The notes under the pieces were generated by a model. It was not told the DNA's origin. It saw only the letters and a list, made by a program, of their open reading frames with translations, and made no database searches. From DASSUW01 sp963792385 (lineage in GTDB: Bacteria; Actinomycetota; Thermoleophilia; Solirubrobacterales; Solirubrobacteraceae), in assembly GCA_963792385.1 (NCBI GenBank), contig CAWBVZ010000007.1, positions 558,001 to 622,000 on the forward strand: a stretch of DNA of 64,000 bases, read 5' to 3'. Position numbers and translations under genes: made by a program. Below, one piece after another: positions 35,218 through 44,502 of the stretch; within the stretch, counting starts at the first letter, position 1; every line of letters begins with the position of its first letter.

Positions 35218-38200
35218 ATGTTCGTAGGACGCGAACGCGAGCGGGCACGGATCGACCGCCTTCTGCAGGAGGCGCGCGCGGGTCGCAGTGGCGCCCTGCT
35301 GCTGCACGGTGAGGCGGGCATCGGCAAGACCGCGCTGATGCGCTGGGCGATCGGCCAGGCGACCGGCCTGCGCGTGTTGCGGGCCCGCGGCATCGAGACC
35401 GAGTCCGACATCCCGTTCGCCGGCCTCGCCGAGCTCGTCACGCCGCTGCTCGACCGGCTCGACGACATCCCCGAGGTGCAGGCGCGCGCCCTGCGCGGGG
35501 CGCTCGCGCTCGGGCCGGCCACGCCGCACGACCGCTTCACCGTGCCCGCCGGCCTGCTCAGCCTGCTCGCGGTCGCGGCCGAGGAGCAGCCGGTGCTGGT
35601 CGCGGTCGACGACGTGCAGTGGCTCGACGAGCCCTCGCTCGAGGCGTTCCTGTTCGCCGGCCGGCGTCTCGATGCCGAGGGGGTCGTGATCCTCGGCTCG
35701 CTGCGCGAGGGCACCGCGGTCGCCGGCATGGAGGTCCCGTGGCTCGAAGGCCTGCGGGTCGAGCCGCTGGCCGACGAAGAGTCACGCGAGCTGCTGGACG
35801 CGTCGCAGATCGACCGGCTGGCCCCGTCCGTCACCGACCGGCTCGTCGTGACGGCGGCCGGCAACCCGCTCGCACTGCTGGAGATCCCGCGCCAGCTCTC
35901 GGACGGCCAGCGCGCGGGCCGCGAGCCGCTGGAGGACCTGCTGCGGCCCGGCACCGGCGTCGAACGCGCGTTCCGGCCGCGATCTCGACGAGCTCGGCGA
36001 CGCGACGCGACGCGGCCTGCTGGTGGCCGCCACCGCGCACACCGGCCGGATCGACGTGATCGGCGCCGCGCTGCAGCGAGATCGGCCTCGAGTTGGACGG
36101 CCTCGGCCCCGCCGAGCAGGCGCGTCTGATCACGATCGCCGACGGCGAACTCGACTTCCGCCACCCGCTGCTGCGCTCGACCGCCTATCACGCCGCGAGC
36201 GCCGCCGAGCGCCGTGCGTGCCCACGCCGCGCTCGCCGCCGCCGCGCCGGTCGGCAGCCCGGAACGCGCCTGGCACCTGGCCGCGTGCGCGGTCGCGCCG
36301 GACGAGGAGGTCGCCGCAGCGCTCGAAGGAGCGGCGCTCGACGCGCGCGGCCGCGGCGCCCACGCCACGGCGGCACGCGACTTCGGCCGCGCGGCGCAGC
36401 TCACCCCCGACGACGAGCCGCGCGCGCGGCGGCTGCTCGAGGCGGCCACCGACGCCACACGCTCGGGCGAGGCCGACCACGCGTTCGGCCTGCTCGGCGA
36501 CGCGGCACGACTCGCGACCGACCCACTGCTCGCCGCCGACGTGCAGCGCATGACCGGCCACGTCGAAATGCGCCGCGGCTCGCCGCTGGTCGCCTACGAG
36601 CTGCTGGTCGCCGAGGCCGATCGGGTCCGCTCGCGCGACCCCCGGCGCGCGGCCGGCATGTTCCTGGAGGCGTCGGTCTCGCACATGATGACCGGCGACA
36701 TGCACGCACTGATCGCGACCGCGGAGCGCGCGCGGGCGCTCGCGACGTCGGCCGATCCGGCCGTCGAGCTGCTCGCCACCGCGGTGATCGGCGAGGCCTA
36801 CCTGGCGCTCGGGGATGTCGAGCAGGGCGACGCGCTGTTGAGCGCCTGCGAGCCCTACCTGCTCGAGGGCGACCCGCTCGCGATCGTCGAGGTCGTAGCG
36901 ATGGCCGCGCACTCGTCGGTCTGGATCGAGAAGTTCGAGCGCGCGCAGCGGATCTTCGACCGCCTGATCGCGGCGGCGCGCGACGCGAGCGCCGTCAGCG
37001 CCCTGATCTATCCGCTCGCCGCCCGCTCGCACATGGACTTCCGCCTCGGCCGCTGGGCCGCCGCGCGGGCGGGGGCGACCGAGTCGGTCGAGCTGGCGCA
37101 GGACACCGGTCAGCTCCCGCTGCTCGCCCACAGCCTCGCGGCGCTCGCGCACACCGAGGCCGCGATGGGCGCGGAGGACGAGTGCCGGCGGCACGTCAAG
37201 GAAGGGCTGGCGCTGGTCGCGCGCTTCCAGGGCGAGGCGACCGGCACGTACCTGCACGCGGCGCTCGGGCTGCTCGAGCTGGGGATGGGACGGATCCCGG
37301 AGGCGATCACGGTGCTCGAGGAGACGCAGCGCGGCGCCGACCGCCTGCAGATGCAGCCGGCCGTCGTCCAGTGCACCCCAGACCTCGTCGAGGCGTACGC
37401 GCGGGCCGGCCGGCGGGACGAGGCGCTCGCGCTCACCGAGGTGTTCGCGGGCCGCGCCCGCAAGACCGGCTCCAAGTGGGCGGCCGCGGCCGGTGCGCGC
37501 CTGCACGCGCTGCTGGCCCCCGACGCCGAGGTCCGCACGGCGTTCGAGGCGGCGCTGGCGCTCCACGAGGGCCTGCCGATGCCGTTCGAGCGCGCCCGCA
37601 CACTGCTGTGCTTCGGCGAGCGGCTACGCCGCGCGCGCCAGCGGGCCGACGCGCGCGAGCCGCTGAAGGAGGCGCTGGAGACGTTCGAGCGCCTCGGCGC
37701 GCGCGGCTGGGCCGAGCGCACGCGCACCGAGCTGCGCGCCACCGGCGAGCAGCAGGCGCGCCGGGCCGAAAGCGCGGCCGAGCAGCTCACGCCGCACGAG
37801 CTGCAGATCGCCGTGCTGGTCGCGCAAGGGATGACGAACCGCGAGGCGGCGGCGGCGCTCTTCCTCAGCCCGAAGACGATCGAGTACCACCTCGGCCAGA
37901 TCTACCGCAAGCTCGATGTGCGCGGCCGCGCGCAGCTCGCGCGCCTGATGGCGATGGAGCTGCCCGAAGGCGAGCGCGACCCGGCGGTGCTCGCCGAGGC
38001 CGACTGTCCCTCACCGAGGGGACAGTCCCCCTCAATCCAGCTGCTCTTCGAGGCGGGCGACGATGTCGCGCGACTCGCCGGCCGCCTCGCGCGCGGCTTC
38101 GAGCTCAGCGTTCGCCTCTTCGGCCTGCTCGCCCGCCTCCTCGGCCGCGGCGAGCGCGTCCTCGAGCCGCTTGGCGGCGCGGTCGGCCGCACGTTCCGCG

Positions 38201-38223
38201 CGGTCGAGCTCGCGCTCGCGTGA
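35218..38223 (+). CDS. LuxR-family AAA-ATPase transcriptional regulator (MalT/STAND type), frame disrupted by three single-base insertions
   Basis: About 930 corrected residues up to the HTH. N-terminal AAA domain with Walker A LHGEAGIGKTALM (about 34-46) and Walker B VLVAVDDVQWLDE; a long TPR-like helical middle; C-terminal LuxR HTH (LTPHELQIAVLVAQGMTNREAAA..LFLSPKTIEYHLGQIYRKL) ending near 37975. Reading frames change after 35973, at 36077 and near 36213-36219, each consistent with one extra base, after which the expected family sequence resumes. The final frame reads on through a palindrome to a stop at 38223, 190 bp inside the convergent next gene, so the true end is probably near 38000. 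Probably a sensor-regulator of an unknown operon. Confidence 0.82.
38002..38030. repeat. REP-like palindrome, third copy of the GGGGACAGTCCCC motif
   Basis: GACTGTCCC (38002-38010) pairs with GGGACAGTC (38019-38027), and GGGGACAGTCCCC (38018-38030) is itself a palindrome. It lies where the regulator should end and just before the convergent coiled-coil gene, so the same repeat type brackets the regulator on both sides. Could serve as a bidirectional terminator. Confidence 0.7.
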
Positions 38224-38928
38224 TCGGCGCTCCGCGCGCGCCTCGCGCAGCTCGGCCTCGAGCTTCTCGCGCGCCTCGCGCTCGGCCGTCGCGCGCTCCG
38301 CGGCCTCGCGAGCCTCGCGCTCGGACGCCTCGCGTTCTTCGTCCGACTGCGCGGCCTTGGATTTCGGCTTCGCGCGACGCTTCGGCGCCGGCTTCGACTT
38401 CTTCGTCGGCTCCGCGTCCGCCACGTCGCCGCCCGTCAAGAGACCCCACGCGCTACCGCCCGCGGCATCCTCCACGAGGCGGCCGCGGTCGAGCGCCGTG
38501 CGCACGTCGTCGTCCGACGCCACCGCGTGCAGCGTCGTGCGCAGGCGGTCGAGGGTCGTCGCGGTCGGCACGCGGCCGGCCGGCCGCAGCTCCTTCGCGG
38601 CGGTGACGAGCGCGTCGACCGCGGCGCGTTCGGCCGCCGCCGCGTCGCGCAACGCGGCAGCGCCCTTGCCGGCGACCGCCGCGTCCTGGGCCTCGCGCAG
38701 CGCGTCGCCGGCCTCGAGCAGCGCGTCGACGAGCGCGCGCTGCTCGCGCGCGAGCGTGTTCGCGACCCACGCGGCCTGGCTCGGCTTCGGCAGCTGCTTG
38801 ACGGCGTCCGCCGCGTCGCGCTCCTTCGCCCGCCGCAGCTCACGCGCGGCCGCGTCCCGCTCGCGCGTGAACTCGTCCAGGGGCAGCCCGTAGAGGCGAC
38901 CCGCGACGTCCTCGACCGGGTCAGCCAC
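38032..38928 (-). CDS. Coiled-coil protein of an uncharacterised actinobacterial family
   Basis: 298 residues. A conserved-looking N-terminal region (AGRLYGLPLDEFTRERDAAA, then LPKPSQAAWVANTLARE) at about 10-65 resembles a family I have seen repeatedly in actinobacteria without assigned function. It is followed by helical repeats, a Lys/Pro-rich linker (about 175-195) and a long Glu/Arg/Ala coiled coil to the end. No membrane segment; cytoplasmic. It overlaps the isoaspartyl peptidase stop by 8 nt. Confidence 0.8.
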   Translation of the reverse strand: MADPVEDVAGRLYGLPLDEFTRERDAAARELRRAKERDAADAVKQLPKPSQAAWVANTLAREQRALVDALLEAGDALREAQDAAVAGKGAAALRDAAAAERAAVDALVTAAKELRPAGRVPTATTLDRLRTTLHAVASDDDVRTALDRGRLVEDAAGGSAWGLLTGGDVADAEPTKKSKPAPKRRAKPKSKAAQSDEEREASEREAREAAERATAEREAREKLEAELREARAERRSRERELDRAERAADRAAKRLEDALAAAEEAGEQAEEANAELEAAREAAGESRDIVARLEEQLD

Positions 38929-39812
38929 CCTCGGCGGGACCGACAGCCGCGACGACCGGCCCCTCCCCCACTCGCCATGCCCGGGTCATGCCCGGAGAGT
39001 TGAACGTGGCGGAGACCTCACCGTGCGTGCTAACCGCGATCAGGCCGCCGTCCTCGCCCCATCGCCCGAGACCCTCGATCGCGACCGAGCAGGCCTCCTG
39101 GAGGCTCAGGCCGCGGTGGCGCAGCAGCGCGTCAACCTCGTGGGCGAGCGCCGACCGGATGATCGACTCGCCGTGGCCGGTGCACGAGACGGCGACGGTC
39201 GCGTCGTCGGCCCACGTGCCGGCGCCGATCAGCGGAGAGTCGCCGACGCGGCCGAGACGCTGGCCCGACACGCCGCCGGTCGAGGTCGCGGCGGCCAGCC
39301 GGCCGTTGCCGTCGCGCGCCACCGCCCCGACCGTGCCGCGGGCGCCCGCCGTCGATCCGATCAGCGCCCGCCGCTCGCGCTCGGTCACGAACCAGCGTCT
39401 CGGACTCGAACGCCAGTCCGGCGGTCGCGGCGAACTCGATTGCGGGCGCGCCGACGAGCAGTACATGGCGGCCTTCGGCGAGCACCGCCCGCGCGGCACG
39501 GATCGGGTTGCGCACGCCGCGCACGGCGGCGACCGCCCCGGCCGCCCGCGTCGTGCCGTCCATCACCGAGGCGTCCAGCTCAACGCGCCCGTACTCGGTC
39601 AGCGCCGCGCCGCGCCCGGCGTTGAACTCCGGGTCGTCCTCGAGCACCACGACTGCGGCCTCGACGGCGTCGAGCGCGTCGCCGCCGCCCGCCAGCACCG
39701 CGTGCCCGGCCTCGACGGCGGCCGTCGCGCCGGCGCGCATGCGCGCGCCGCGCTCGGGGTCATCGGGCAGTCCGCCCGCCCCGCCGTGGACCACGATCGC
39801 GATGTCGTCCAT
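38921..39812 (-). CDS. iaaA: Isoaspartyl peptidase/L-asparaginase (Ntn-hydrolase, plant type), with one frame break
   Basis: About 296 corrected residues. The precursor cleaves itself before the catalytic Thr of GTVGAVARDGNG; the N-terminal alpha part has AIVVHGGAGG, NAGRGAALTEYG and ELDASVMDG, and the beta part has SPLIGAGTWADD and TGHGESIIR. It removes isoaspartyl residues from peptides or hydrolyses asparagine. The frame shifts near 39395 (one extra base, in sequence coding SETL then WFVTERER). ATG shares one base with the stop of the next gene upstream (TGATG). Confidence 0.87.
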
Positions 39813-41091
39813 CAGCCGACCAGTCTGACGATGATCAGCAGCGCGATCAGGAGGCCGACGAGGAACGCGACGGCGATCAGCCGTGTGCCCCACACGATGA
39901 CGGGCGAACGGTGGGCCTCGGGGACGCGGTGCGCGGCCGCCGCTCGCGCGGCCCCGGCGCGATGGTGCGCGACGGCGCGCCCGACCTCCGTCCGTCGGGC
40001 GGCGGCGAGCCGGCCGGCGGGCGTAGCCGCCGCCGGGGCGTCGTCGCTGGTGTCGATGCCGTTGGCGGTCGCAGCCGACACCACCCGGCGGTGCTCCGCG
40101 GTCTGGGCCTGGACGGCGTCGAGCTCGCGCCGCAGGCTGCGGGCCGCCGCGCGCTCGTTGTCGAGCTCGCGCGCGATCCGCTCGTACATGCGGCGGGCGG
40201 CCGCCTCGGCCTCCCCGGCGTCCTCGCCGTTCGCGGACCGGGTGGCCAGCTCCTCGCGCAGGCGCGCCGTCTCGGCCCGCTCGGCGTTGACGGTCCGCTC
40301 GGTCTCGTCGCGCGCCGCCGCCAGCTCCGCGCGCAGTCGCTCGGTCTCCTGCGCCTCGGTGGTGATCGTGCTCTGCGCCTCCTCGCGCGCGGTCGCCAGC
40401 TTCTCGCGTACCTCGGTCTGCGCCGCGCGCTCGGCCGCGAGCCGTGCTTCGACACCGGCGTGCGCCTGCTCGGCCTCCGCGCGCGCCGCCTCGGCGTCCG
40501 TGCGCGCCGCTTCGGCCTCGCTGCGCGCGGTGGCGAGCTCCTCGTCGCGGGCCGCGAGCTGCACGCGCAACTCCTCCAGCTCGGCGGCGTGGCGCTCGAG
40601 CGCCGCCTCCGCTTCTGCGGCCTGGGCGCGCAGGGCCTCGATCTGGGCGTCCCGCTCGATCAGTGCCGTCTCGGCCTCGTCGCGCAGGCCATGATCTCGG
40701 CCTCGCGCTCGGCGAGCGTGCGCTCCGCCGCCTCGCGCAGCCGCCGCTCGGCCTCGCCCGCGTCGCCCTCACGCGCCCCGGCGCGGCGCCGGCGCGGGGC
40801 CGGGAGCTCGACCACCAGCCGGCGGCCGATCTCCAGCTCGGCGCTCGTGAGCGCCTCCGGGTCGCCGTCGTAGGCGAACGCGACCCGCCACTCGGCACCT
40901 TCGGACGGTGCGAGATGGCCGCCGGGCAGCGCAGTGAGCCGTCGCCGCCGGCCGCCGATGTCGAGCGTGAGCACCGGGCGGCCCAGCCGCCGCCCCGCCA
41001 CCCCGGTCCAGCGGCCGACGACCTCCAGGCGATCGGGCGCCGTGAACGCGAACCGCTCGAGCTCGAACGCGACGTCGCGGACCTCGGCCAT
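39812..41091 (-). CDS. Tail-anchored coiled-coil protein with N-terminal beta-domain, paralogue A (one frame break)
   Basis: About 426 corrected residues. The N-terminal about 100 residues (FELERFAFTAPDRLEVVGRW.., RRLTALPGG, VVELPAP) form a compact predicted beta domain; then a long Glu/Ala/Arg coiled coil; then one C-terminal membrane helix (WGTRLIAVAFLVGLLIALLI). It is homologous over the N-domain and tail to the gene at 47917-49245. The frame shifts near 40688-40690 (a missing base in a run of C). It shares one base with the upstream membrane-protein gene stop (TGATG). No known family name; possibly an envelope or cell-division related scaffold. Confidence 0.8.
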
Positions 41092-41590
41092 CAGTCGGTC
41101 GCCCGCTCCGTGCTCTCGGCGGCGTCGCCGTCGACAGCGGCCGTTTCCGTCGTGTCCTGCCGGTGGTCGACCACCGCGACCCGCTCGCGCACCTCGCGAC
41201 CCTCGACCGAGACCGCGAACGAGACGCGTCCGAAGCTCAGCACCGCACCGCCGAGGATCACGAGCGCAGACCCCATCGCGAGCCACGCCCCGTCGCGGGA
41301 GCCTGGCCACCGGCCGCCGGCGGCGGGTTGACAAGCTCGGCCGCAACAAGCAGCACGATGCCGAGCACGACCGCTGGCAGCCACCGGCGCTCGACGTACT
41401 CGAGGTCGGGCGCGAGCAGCCCGACCGCGATCACCAGGGCGGTGATGGCGAGCGTGGCCAGCATCACCTCGACGACCTCGAACGCCTCCCAGGCGGTGAG
41501 GCCGCCGTACCAATCCAGGAACAAGCTGACCAGAAGCACGATCGCCCCGAGCGCAACGAGGATTGGCCCGACTTCGAATCTCCGCGTCAT
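41091..41590 (-). CDS. Small membrane protein partner of coiled-coil paralogue A (one frame break)
   Basis: About 166 corrected residues: four membrane helices (IVALGAIVLLVSLFLDW-like start, then VMLATLAITALVIAVGLLA, WLPAVVLGIVLLVAAELV, and after the frame break LAMGSALVILGGAVLSFGRV) and a short acidic tail (TETAAVDGDAAEST). The frame breaks at about 41303-41306, consistent with one missing base. Translationally coupled to the coiled-coil gene. Family unknown. Confidence 0.7.
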
Positions 41591-41680
41591 TCAGTCTCCC
41601 CCTGCAAGTCGTGGTCGGGCTTGTAAGGATCGCAAGGGTAGGCGTCGGATGCCGCGGTCATCGTGGTGACCGGAATCCGG

Positions 41681-42469
41681 TCATACGTTTGCATGCTGAC
41701 GTTCGACGGTTTTCCGCTGTTGATGACGGGGAGTCCAAGAGTGTGGCGCCCTTCCCCCGGGGCGTCTCTTTCCCCTCCGCTGGCCGGGCGGGCGGCCACG
41801 ATTGGCAACCCGCCCGGCCGGTCCCCCTCTGCGTCCAGCGAGCGTTGCCGCCGCGGCGCGCAGGTGCTCGCGCAGCACGCCCGGGCCGTCGCGCTCGAGG
41901 CCGCGGATCAGCGCCGCGTGGTCGGCCGCGAGCCGGTCGGCGGCGACGTGCGGCTTGAGCGCGAGCAGGAACAGGCGCATCTCGCCGCTCAGCGCGGCGT
42001 GGGCGGCGGCGATGCGCGGGCTCGCGGCCGCCGCCACGATCGCGCCGTGCAGCCCGGCGTGAGCCTCGTTGATCGCGCTCCACGGCGGGTCGTCGCCCGC
42101 ACACGCGGCCTGGAGGCGCGCGAGCGCCTCGTGCACGGCCGGCGGGAGACGGCCGCCGTTGCGCTCGAGCGCGAGGTGGGCGGCCTCCAGCTCCAGCGCC
42201 GCGCGCAGCTCGTACAGCCAGCGCACGTCGTCACCGCTGAGCTGGGCGACGTGCGCGCCGCGGTTCGGCTCGATCCGCACGAGGCCCTCGGCGGCGAGCG
42301 CGCGCAGCGCCGCCCGCAGCGAGTGGCGAGCGACGCCGTAGGTCTCGCAGAGTTCGCGCTCGCGCAGCCGGTGGCCGGCCGGGAGCTCGCCGTCGAGGAT
42401 CTCGCGCCGCAGCGCGTCGGCGAGCGCGTCGACGGTCGACATGCGCTGGAGCGGTCGCGGCGCGGCCAT
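41681..42469 (-). CDS. GntR-family transcriptional regulator, FadR C-terminal (FCD) type
   Basis: 262 residues from ATG 42469. N-terminal winged helix (VDALADALRREILDGELPAGHRLRERELCETYGVARHSLRAALRAL) at about 13-70, then a helical FCD domain with metal/ligand His and Asp positions (NEAHAGLHGAI, ADHAALIRG). FCD regulators usually stop near LREHLRAAAATL; here about 50 extra Arg/Pro/Gly-rich residues follow across a hairpin, suggesting a lost stop or indel. Directly upstream (10 bp) of the EamA transporter in its direction of transcription, it may be the regulator of this or neighbouring genes. Confidence 0.82.
   Translation of the reverse strand: MAAPRPLQRMSTVDALADALRREILDGELPAGHRLRERELCETYGVARHSLRAALRALAAEGLVRIEPNRGAHVAQLSGDDVRWLYELRAALELEAAHLALERNGGRLPPAVHEALARLQAACAGDDPPWSAINEAHAGLHGAIVAAAASPRIAAAHAALSGEMRLFLLALKPHVAADRLAADHAALIRGLERDGPGVLREHLRAAAATLAGRRGGPAGRVANRGRPPGQRRGKRRPGGRAPHSWTPRHQQRKTVERQHANV
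41782..41819. terminator. Strong hairpin, possible terminator of the GntR unit
   Basis: GGCCGGGCGGG (41782-41792) and CCCGCCCGGCC (41809-41819) form a perfect 11-bp stem with a 16-base loop. It lies within the non-conserved C-terminal extension of the GntR reading frame, so the gene probably ends before it. There is no clear T-run on either side. Confidence 0.5.
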
Positions 42470-42479
42470 CGTCAGCGGA

Positions 42480-43422
42480 TCATGCCGCGACGTGCTCGAC
42501 CGGCGCAACCGCGCGCGGCGCTGCCGGGACGCGCACGGCCAGCGCGAGCAGGCCGGCGAGCACCAGCCCGGCGCCGGTGGCGGAGGCGGCGGTGAGCGGC
42601 TCGGACAGGACGACGGCGCCGAGCACGCCGGCGGTCAGCGGCTCGGCGAGCGTGAGCGTGGCGGTCTCGGACGCGGTCAGGCCGCGGAGGCCGCGCGCGA
42701 ACAGTGTGTAGGCGGCGGCGGTCGGGATCAGGCCGAGGAACAGGGCGAGCGCGACGCCGTCGGCGTGCAGCAGCCAGCCGGGCCCGCTCGCGAAGAGCGC
42801 GGGCAGGAGCACGACGGCGCCGAGCCCGAACGCGACCGCCATCACCGACTCCGGTGCGTGCCCGTCGGTCATCAGGCGCTTGGCGGCGAGCGTGTAGCTC
42901 CCGTACGCGCCGCCGGCGAGGACCGCGAGGGCGATGCCGGGAGCGAGACACGCTGGCGTCACCGCCGCTGAGCGCGAGCAGCACGACGCCCGCACAGGCG
43001 AGCGCGGTCGCGGCGACCCAGCGGCGCTCCGGCCGGCGGCGGTCGATGATCCACTCGAACAGGCCGGTCAGCGTCGGTGCCGAGCCGAGCGCGACGATCG
43101 TCCCGACCGCCACGCCGGTGTCGGCGACCGCGGCGAAGAACGCGAGCTGGTAGCGGCCACACCGGCGACCGCGGCCGCCACGGGGACCGGCGCCCAGCGG
43201 CCGCCGCGCAGGCCGCCGCGACGCGCCAGCGAGGGCGACCACCACCAGCGCTGCGCCGCCGACGAGGATCCGCGCAGCGCCGACGCCGACCGGGTCGGCG
43301 CCGTCCGGCCCGAGCGCCTGGGCGGTGCCGGTCGTGCTGAAGCACAACGCGGCGAGCAGGACTTGGAGGCGGGCGGTGCCGGGGAGCGCGGCGGAGGAGG
43401 CACGTGCCGCGGATTGTTCCAC
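42480..43422 (-). CDS. EamA/DMT-family transporter (three frame breaks)
   Basis: About 313 corrected residues with two EamA repeats of five helices each. Recognisable pieces: LLAALCFSTTGTAQALGP with VGAARILVGGAALV (repeat 1), YQLAFFAAVADTGVAVGTIVALGSAPTLTGL and AGGAYGSYTLAAKRL with YTLFARGLRGLTASETATLTLAEPLTAGVLG (repeat 2). Exports or imports small metabolites across the membrane. Frames change near 43230 (extra base), 43154 (missing base) and 42957 (extra base). Start GTG 43422. Confidence 0.8.
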
Positions 43423-43476
43423 AATTCCACCATCGTGGCAATGATTGGCGTTTGACCTCGGTTACGAGGCGCCCTA

Positions 43477-43493
43477 CAGGGGTCTGACCCCTG
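43477..43493. repeat. REP-like palindrome GGGGTCTGACCCC type
   Basis: CAGGGGTCTGACCCCTG is a near-perfect palindrome in the gap between the EamA and DoxX-Rieske genes. It belongs to the same general class of short G/C-armed palindromes as those at 35120 and 38002 but with a different core. Could terminate transcription of the Rieske gene. Confidence 0.6.
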
Positions 43494-43504
43494 TTCGGGT
43501 GGCC

Positions 43505-44446
43505 TCAGACCACGACGATCTGGCCGTCGCGCTCGACCACGTCGAGTGGCGCCAGCGGTGCGCGGGCGGGGCCGCGCGTCGGCTCCCCGGTCGCGGGATC
43601 GAAGCGTGCGTGGTGGCACGGGCAGCGGATCTCGCCCTCGCGCCAGCCGACCTCGCAGCCGCCGTGCGTGCAGGTCGCCGAGAACGCCGGTCAGCGCGCC
43701 GTCGGCCGACCGGATCACGAGCGCGGGCGAGCCGTCGGTCGGATTGGCGACGGCAGCGCCTCCCCCGGCGCCAGCGCCGACGACTCCGCCACCGCGTTCC
43801 CGGCGGTGCGCGGCGCACTCGACCGGGCGGCCGCGGCGGCCGGCGGGCGACCGCGGAACAGCACGGAGACGCCGGCGATCGCGCCGGTCGCCGCCGCGGT
43901 CAGCCCGAGCGCCTGGACGATCGCGGCGCGGCGCGTGAGCAGGACCCCGCTCGCCGGCACCAGCATCGCGGCCGCGACGACGCACGCGCAGCGCGCGCGG
44001 GCGCCGGTGGTCGAGCGCCGGCTGCCCGGCCGCCCCCGCCAGGGCGAACGGCAGCCAGGCGAACGCGAACACGATGTCGGAGCCGAGGAAGTACGGCGTC
44101 GTGTGCCAGCTCGCGGTCAGGAACAGCACAGCGCTGAGGCCGAGCCCCGCCGGCCGCCGCCAGGCGCGTGAAGCGCCCGGCGATCGCGAGCAGCCCGATC
44201 GCGATCTCCGTCAGCGCGACCGCGAACGCCGGCGATCTCCGGATGCGGCAGCGCAAGCGCCTCGAGCAGCGGACCGCCGGGCGTGCCCTGTGCGAAGCCC
44301 TCGAGCTGGTCGCCGATGTAGGTGTCGGCACCGGCGTGCAGGAAGCCGGCGTCCGACAGCTTCTGCACGCCCGCGTACGCGAACGTGGCGCCCAGGAACA
44401 GCCGCAGCGGCAGCAGCGCGGCACCGGGCGGGAGCGGACGGAGCAT
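43505..44446 (-). CDS. DoxX-like membrane protein fused to a Rieske [2Fe-2S] domain (frame breaks)
   Basis: About 312 corrected residues. The N-terminal part is DoxX/TQO-DoxD-like with four helices (LPLRLFLGATFAYAGVQKLSD, FAVALTEIAIGLLAIAGRF, VLFLTASWHTTPYFLGSD). After a short basic link, LTRRAAIVQALGLTAA starts a transmembrane or Tat-like segment, followed by a Rieske domain with both cluster motifs CTHGGC and CPCHHARFD. In the corrected reading no stop separates the parts. Predicted frame breaks near 44228, 44146, 44005, 43750 and 43685. A role in quinol-linked electron transfer is likely but unproven. Confidence 0.72.
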
Positions 44447-44502
44447 CGCCTCCCATACGTCCGCGCGGCGTCGCGCGTTCCCTTCAGGCACACTGCCGCG
44501 CC

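Noticed and set aside
35218..38223. Programmed +1 frameshifting in the LuxR-type regulator
   Set aside because: Three shifts at unrelated sequences plus similar breaks in six neighbouring genes argue for base-calling or assembly errors.
38002..38223. A genuine 190-bp coding overlap of the LuxR regulator with the convergent coiled-coil gene
   Set aside because: The HTH ends near 37975 and the following residues lack family conservation; the regulator is already known to be frame-broken, so the true stop was probably near 38000.
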